DNA from: Eriocheir sinensis
Taxonomy: Eukaryota > Arthropoda > Malacostraca > Decapoda > Varunidae
DNA: 64,000 nt
Direction of reading: 5' to 3'
Assembly: GCF_024679095.1 (NCBI RefSeq)
Contig: NC_066534.1
Location: 19,205,367 to 19,269,366 of the forward strand
Numbering within the stretch: the stretch's first letter is position 1; each line of letters opens with the position of its first letter. Shown in pieces: positions 58,721 to 64,000 of this stretch. Made by a program: the position numbers and the translations under genes. The notes beneath the pieces were generated by a model. That model ran no database searches, had not been told where the DNA came from, and saw only the letters and a list, made by a program, of their open reading frames with translations.

Positions 58721-58924
58721 CCTTGAGCCCATCACCTCCCTCTGGACGCCTCGCTTCACTCTCTACCTAATCCTGTTAATTGACGGGTCGCTGTCGTCAT
58801 TTTTCACGCGGCATATCATTCTCAGGGCGCCGAGACAAGGTTCCCACGGCGGACCTTGCTGGGTTAAAAGGCGGCGTGTGCACTGGTTGTCGGGCAAAGG
58901 TGAAGTGGTGTTGTAAGTACCTTT

Positions 58925-59440
58925 GAAGTGATTTTTTTATGTGTCTACCTGGATGCTTATGTTCGGGGGTGGATGGGAGAAGAGAAAGATTAAGACTAGT
59001 CAGTATATTTCAAACGCAATCCAATAAGTGATCGGGCTTTATTTTACTCTTGTGGTTATCTCTGAAGTAATTATTAATGTGTATCTGGATGTTTATGTTC
59101 GGGGGTGGCTGGGAGAAAAGAAAGATTAAAACTAGTCAACATATTTCAAACCTGTGAGCTATTCTAATGCAATCAAACGAGTGACCTGACTTTATCTATT
59201 GTTGTGGTTATCTTCGAAGTGATTATGATGTGGTTAACTGGATGCTTATGTTCGGAGGTGGCTGGGAGAAGAGGAAGATTAAAATTAGTCAATATATTTC
59301 AAACCTGTAAGCTATACTAATGCAATCAAACGAGTGGCCTGACTTTATCTATTGTCGTGGTTATCTTTGGAGAGATTGTGATGTGGCTAACTGGATGCTT
59401 GTTCGGGGCGTGGGTGGGAGAAAAGACTGAAATTAGTCAA
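58925..59440 (+). repeat. Tandem array, 136-153-bp unit, four copies
   Basis: GTTCGG[G/A]GGTGG at 58961, 59097, 59250 and 59401, each preceded by CTGGATG[C/T]TTAT and followed by GGGAGAA, AGATTAA and ACTAGTCA..ATATTTCAAA. Confidence 0.93.
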
Positions 59441-60087
59441 CAACAACAGGCTCAAGGGGTATTGGTACGGACATGAGCACCGAGGCCACGCGCATCTATA
59501 GCGTACGCCCCAACTTTACATTTTACCCTATTTTTGTACGTTAGTTTCCTGCGATAAGGGAAGGGAGATCGAAGCCTATATAAGAATAATGACATGGCAG
59601 ATAGGGAATACAGTATGCTCCCTTAAAAATAACAATATGTGACCCTGCAAGAGAGAAGGTTCCGTATGTACATTCAGCAACCCTCTCTCCACACGCCCCT
59701 TTCCACGAGTCAGCCCCCACACACAAGAAGAAGCAGGAGCCGTTATGCATAATTCCCCCATTTTCTTCTTCTATTCAAGAGCGATCCATTGCGAGTCGCG
59801 TTTGGCAGGTCTTCATATTTTAGGATGTAATAGGAAATTTATGTTGTCAGCCACGTCAGCGCCGAAGACAGACTGACTCCCCGCGGTCCAGGCCAGCCCA
59901 GCTCTCCCGCCCTTCCACCCGCCCGCCACCGCCGCCACCCGCTTGCCGCCCGCCGCTATCACCAAGCCACCAGCGACGCCCCTGATGTGAATTTAATTAC
60001 AAGCGTCTGAGTTAGAATACGACGCCGGGCCATCACCAGGACTTCGAGGGATCACGTCCTCAAACTTCCGCCCGAGTGTGACGCTGA
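59441..60087. other. Non-coding stretch
   Basis: GC-rich at 59880-59980; no supported gene. Confidence 0.5.
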
Positions 60088-60335
60088 TAAGGACGAAAAA
60101 TTAGAGAAACAAGAAGCGCTGGATGGGAAATGAAGGGAGTGCGAGGGTGGAGGGGAAGTGAATACGAGGAGTGGGAGGACAGGAAGCGGTTTGTGAAGTA
60201 AGAAAGGGAGGAGAAAAATTAGAGGAACAAGAAGCGCTGGATGGACGATGAAGGGGGTTGTGAATACTAGGCGAGGGAGGATAGGAAGCGGTTTGTGAGG
60301 CAAGGAAGGGAGGAAAAGGTACAGAATGGGAGAGA
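60088..60335 (+). repeat. ~120-bp duplication
   Basis: GACGAAAAATTAGAGAAACA, AGAAGCGCTGGATGG and AGGAAGCGGTTTGTGA occur at 60091-60200 and 60211-60300. Confidence 0.88.
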
Positions 60336-60429
60336 AGAAAGTGAAGAAAAGTTAAGAGTTAGGAAAAGGAGTAGGAAGTGTTTTTAAATGATCAGACAGG
60401 AGGAGGTTTGAGGGGGTAAGGGAGACAGG

Positions 60430-60830
60430 AAAGGGCGCAGAGAGGGATGAGAAGGTGGTCTTTAAGTGAGAGAACAGAAGATTGCGGAGTGAGAGAGAAA
60501 GGAAAGGGTGCAGAGAGGGATGAGAAGGTGGTCTTTAAGTGAGAGAACAGAAGAAGATTGCGGAGTGAGAAAGAGAAAGGAAAGAGTGCAGAGAGGGATG
60601 AGAAGGTGGTCTTTAAGTGAGAGAACAGAAGAAGGTTGTGGAGTGAGGGAGAAAGGAAAGGGTGCAGAGAGGGATGAGAAAGCGGTCTTTAAGTGATGCT
60701 ACAGGAGGAGGTTGTAGAGCAATAAACAAAGGAAAGTATACAGTGGGATGAGAGGGAATTCTGAAGTCATAGGACAGGACAGGAGGAGGCTTGTGAGGTA
60801 AGGGAGAAAGGAAAGGGTGCGGAGTGGACT
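60430..60830 (+). repeat. Tandem array, ~73-78-bp unit, four good copies
   Basis: GTGCAGAGAGGGATGAGAAG at about 60435, 60508, 60586 and 60662, each with GGTCTTTAAGTGAGAGAACA and GGAGTGAGAGAGAAAGGAAA. More diverged units follow to about 60830. Confidence 0.95.
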
Positions 60831-61170
60831 ACTGGAGCGAGGAGGAAAGTGAACAAATCTCTCGCAGCATCTCGACATGACGTGGGCTGCTCTGGACAAG
60901 CGCCAGCAACAATGTGTCTGCTCCTGCCTGCCTGCCTGCCTGCCTGCATCCACCACCACGCCTACGCCTCGACGGCCACCCCTCGCAGCTAAATGTATGC
61001 ACCGCGCACTGCCTCTTCGACACACTCATTATGTGTTCTTACTATCTCTCCATATTATATCGAGCATTTCTCTTTCGATTCTTCTTTACGCGTTTCTTAG
61101 CTTTCTCTCTAAATCTTCTATAAAGCGAAAGTTTCTGCTACACTGAAACGATCATCTATTTCATTAAACA
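60831..61170. other. Non-coding DNA
   Basis: Five TGCC units near 60926-60946. No gene. Confidence 0.55.
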
Positions 61171-61440
61171 CTTTCGTTCTTTAGATTTCACAAACGAACA
61201 TCGCATTTTTTTACAAGAAGACGAACTTTTAGCAATCAGGTGACTTCATAGGCTAACACACAAGTCGTCTAACTCATGATGCACTTTCGTTCTTTTGATT
61301 TCGCAAACGTACGCACATCACTTTTTTGACAAGACGAACTATTAGCAGGCACGCCACTACATAGGCTAACGCACAAGTCATCTAACTCAGGACACACTTT
61401 CGTGCTTTAAATTTCCCAAAACGTACGCCTCTTAAGACAG
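61171..61440 (+). repeat. Tandem array, 113-bp unit, two to three copies
   Basis: CACTTTCGTTCTTTNGATTT-like starts at 61171, 61284 and 61397, with AAGACGAACT[T/A]TTAGCA and ACATAGGCTAAC.CACAAGTC. Confidence 0.92.
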
Positions 61441-61770
61441 GACGGCCAATCTCTAGTCAGCAGGTTTTCTTTCGGTGCGCAAGTCGTCCATTACGCGGCG
61501 GCTGGTTTGTGGTCGTGCCGCTAAAATGGTGCACACGATGAACGAGAGGCCGAGCAGCGCGCCATTATGAGCACAACAACGGCCTCAGCAAGCAGGGCAA
61601 TTAGAGGCGACAGGCGCACTCAGGCCCGGCGGAGAGGACAAATAAATGGACGCTGAAACAATTGCCGGAGACCCTAAATGATTACTGTACAGCGGGCGGC
61701 CTTGGGGAGTGTTTGTGGGGGCTGGGTGTGCACTTAAGCCTGTCTTAGGGCTTCGAGAAACTACCTTACT
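61441..61770. other. Non-coding stretch
   Basis: No supported feature. Confidence 0.5.
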
Positions 61771-61771
61771 G

Positions 61772-61823
<52 letters not shown>

Positions 61824-61874
61824 GTACCCCCCACACATATAGACAGACATATAGACACACCACACCAAGAGATA

Positions 61875-61957
<83 letters not shown>

Positions 61958-62017
61958 GTACCCCCCACACATACAGACAGACATATAGACACACCACACC
62001 AAGAGATAGACAGACAG

Positions 62018-62083
<66 letters not shown>
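61771..62083 (+). repeat. (AC)n with a duplicated ~60-bp spacer
   Basis: (AC)n, then TACGTACCCCCCACACATA, AGACAGACATATAGACACAC and CACACCAAGAGATAGACA, then (AC)n, then the same spacer again, then (AC)n. Confidence 0.97.
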
Positions 62084-62086
<3 letters not shown>

Positions 62087-62409
62087 CGTCCTCTTGTCCC
62101 GCGGTGTCTAAACCATTCAGAGCCTAACCAAAGACACTCTAATGAAAGGAATTTTGGTCTTGTTTTTTTAATTTTTTTTTTTGCAGCTGAAATATTTTTG
62201 GACACCCGAGAGAAAAATTGCAGCTTTGTCGGTCTGGTCGGCGTCAGTCTCCTGTCCTGCGGGAGGGTTTCTTAATTTGGACGGCCACGCGGGAAGGGAA
62301 CTGTGGACGCGGCTGACTAGATTCCTGCTACTCGCCGCCACTCACCGCCGCCCCCTCAATCACTGTGGCCAACCTTGTTTTCATCCACAACTTTTTGACA
62401 GACGACTTT
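62084..62409. other. Non-coding stretch
   Basis: T-rich near 62163-62182; no gene supported. Confidence 0.5.
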
Positions 62410-63300
62410 TACGCAGGAATTTCTCTGACTAGGTGACGATTTTTATGGCTTTTTTTTAATAACGGTGAAGAAGTTGAGTTTGTTTTCATCTACGATTTTT
62501 TTGTTATCATCATCCTTGACTTTTACGTAGGAATTTCTGACTTGGTGACGATTTTTATGGCTTTTTTTTAATAACGGTGAAGAAGTTGAGTTTGTTTTCA
62601 TCTACGATTTTTTTGTTATCATCCTTGACTTTTACGTAGGAATTTCTGACTTGGTGACGATTTTTATGATTTTTTTTTATAAGGGGAAGAATAAGTTGTG
62701 TGACGCGGCATTGCGAGTCCAGTGTTCTTCTCTTCTTTAACATGGAATTTCTCTGACTAACGATTTTTATGACATTTCTCTTACGGTGGAAGAATAAGTT
62801 ATGCGACGCGGCCTTCGGATTTCAATGTTTTTTTCTTCTGTCACTGAATTTCTCGACTATAGCAATTTGTATGACCTTTTATTTTAACTGGGAAGAACAG
62901 GTTGTGTGACACCGCCTTCAGACTCTATGTTCTCTTCTTTATCATGGAATTTCTCTGACTAGCAATTTTTATGACTTTTCTTTAAGGGGAAGGATAAGTT
63001 AAGTTCACTAGGTTCTGTGTTGCCACCTTCAGAGTCCAATGTTCTTCTCTTCTCTGTCACGGAATTTTTCTAACTAGTGATTTTTATGACTTTTTTTAAT
63101 GGGAAGAATAAGTTAAGTTCGCTAGGTTCTGTGTTGCCACCTTCAGAGTCTAATGTTCTTCTCTTCTCTGTTATATTATATTTCTCTGACTAGCGATTTT
63201 GATGACTCTTCTTTAAGGGGAAGGATAAGTTAAGTTCGCAAGCTTGTGTATCACCGCCTTACGAGTCCAATGTTGTCCTTCTCTTCTGTGTCACGGAGAG
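62410..63300 (+). repeat. Tandem array, ~101-116-bp unit, about eight diverging copies
   Basis: GGAATTTCTCTGACTAG-type motifs at about 62417, 62531, 62640, 62744, 62846, 62947, 63062 and 63178, each followed by GATTTTTATGACTTTT and AAGAATAAGTT. The first three carry TTTTCATCTACGATTTTTTT; the later ones carry GCCTTCAGAGTCCAATGTT. Confidence 0.93.
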
Positions 63301-63476
63301 GGAATATTGTCCGGCGGTCGTTTCGTCTCATCAAGGTTATTTATCTGTTTGTCTGGGTCTGTTTACCTCTCTCCTTCCCTCTGTTTGTTATTGTCTCTGT
63401 GTCTGTCTGTCTCTGTCTTTCTCTCTGTTTGTCTTTCTCTTTCCTTCTCTCTCTGTTATCTATCTGTGGTTTTTAC

Positions 63477-63520
<44 letters not shown>

Positions 63521-64000
63521 CTCCCTCTCCTTTCCCTCTCCCTCTCCATTCCCATCCTCCTCCCGTCCCCCTCCCCCTCTCCATCTCCCTCTACCCCCCA
63601 CCCACCCCACCCCTTTCAGCACGGACACACACACTATTTTCACGATGTCGCCGCTGAACTGTTGTCATTTATCGAGGCTCTCTGCACACCGCTCCCTGGG
63701 CACGAGGCTGCGATGGCACACGACGCTCACCAACAGGAGTCGACGCTTCTCCAGGGAACGGGCGGGTCGGTCTCTAGTATCGGGCCGCGAGAAGCTGTTA
63801 CTCACGCACTGGACCGGTAGCATTAGCATCATCGATAGCTATTACGAGTCCACTGCAGAACAACGCCAAGGCCATTATCAATGTTCTTCACCTCTGTCTC
63901 TCTCTTCATAAATACAGACAGAGGATGGGTCGAGAACAGATGATGATGATGGTAACTATGTGTTTCGTTGTTGAAGTTGTTGCTGTTATTGTTGTTCGTA
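63301..64000. repeat. Non-coding DNA with TCTG/CT-rich repeats
   Basis: GTCTGTCTGTCTCTG-type sequence 63350-63455, (CT)n 63478-63516, C-rich to 63620. The rest has no recognised gene; GTTGTTG triplets at the end. Confidence 0.65.

Noticed and set aside
58242..58916. A 224-residue Pro/Ser-rich open frame
   Set aside because: C-rich low-complexity DNA; no domain and no splice structure.
63246..63911. A 221-residue open frame near the window end
   Set aside because: The first half is CT repeat; the second half shows no recognisable family. A partial exon cannot be excluded, but there is nothing to support it.

Overview
The window looks like nuclear DNA of an arthropod, most probably a decapod crustacean. 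The inference rests on three things: a split gene with GT-AG introns, non-LTR retrotransposon and tRNA-derived SINE debris, and an extreme load of long (AC)n, (AG)n, (ACT)n and (AGG)n microsatellites. A short repeat tail ending in the motif ACAACTAGGTAAATAC (reverse strand near 45064-45100) is one I associate from memory with decapod genomes. No bacterial, phage or CRISPR feature is present.

One protein-coding gene is well supported. It has six coding exons on the + strand (join 5075-5237, 5801-6003, 6450-6644, 7200-7283, 8219-8383, 8690-8848) and encodes a 322-residue secreted or membrane-anchored protein of the FkbM-methyltransferase / Star-like family. All reading phases match across the five introns. 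The introns carry pieces of one inverted-repeat element family, and intron 3 carries a 70-bp tandem repeat that copies the exon 4 splice acceptor.

Everything else appears non-coding. Region by region: 1-5000 is upstream DNA with a LINE fragment, a ~140-bp tandem array and two pieces of the inverted-repeat element. 8846-9310 is degraded LINE sequence directly joined to the gene's stop codon. 9.3-32 kb is microsatellites, purine or pyrimidine tracts and short tandem arrays, with two SINE copies (11.2 and 22.7-23.0 kb). 32.4-32.65 kb is the end of a second kind of LINE ORF. 33.1-34.7 kb is GC-rich DNA followed by a 91-bp array. 35-41 kb is mostly polypurine then polypyrimidine DNA. 41.7-45.3 kb holds stacked microsatellites, an 87-bp inverted-repeat element, a tRNA-like SINE head, a SINE with poly(A) tail and a LINE 3' end. 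46-64 kb is tandem arrays and simple repeats, with further inverted-repeat element copies at 51.2 and 53.7-54.0 kb.

The main observations are the interplay of the single gene with repeats (splice acceptor inside a transposon-like copy, acceptor-bearing tandem repeat in an intron that stays open in frame, stop codon at a LINE junction), a ~210-bp element family with terminal inverted repeats, and more than twenty unrelated tandem arrays with units of about 60-165 bp. I did not find an unknown multi-gene system. Repeat coordinates come from reading by eye and may be off by several bases.
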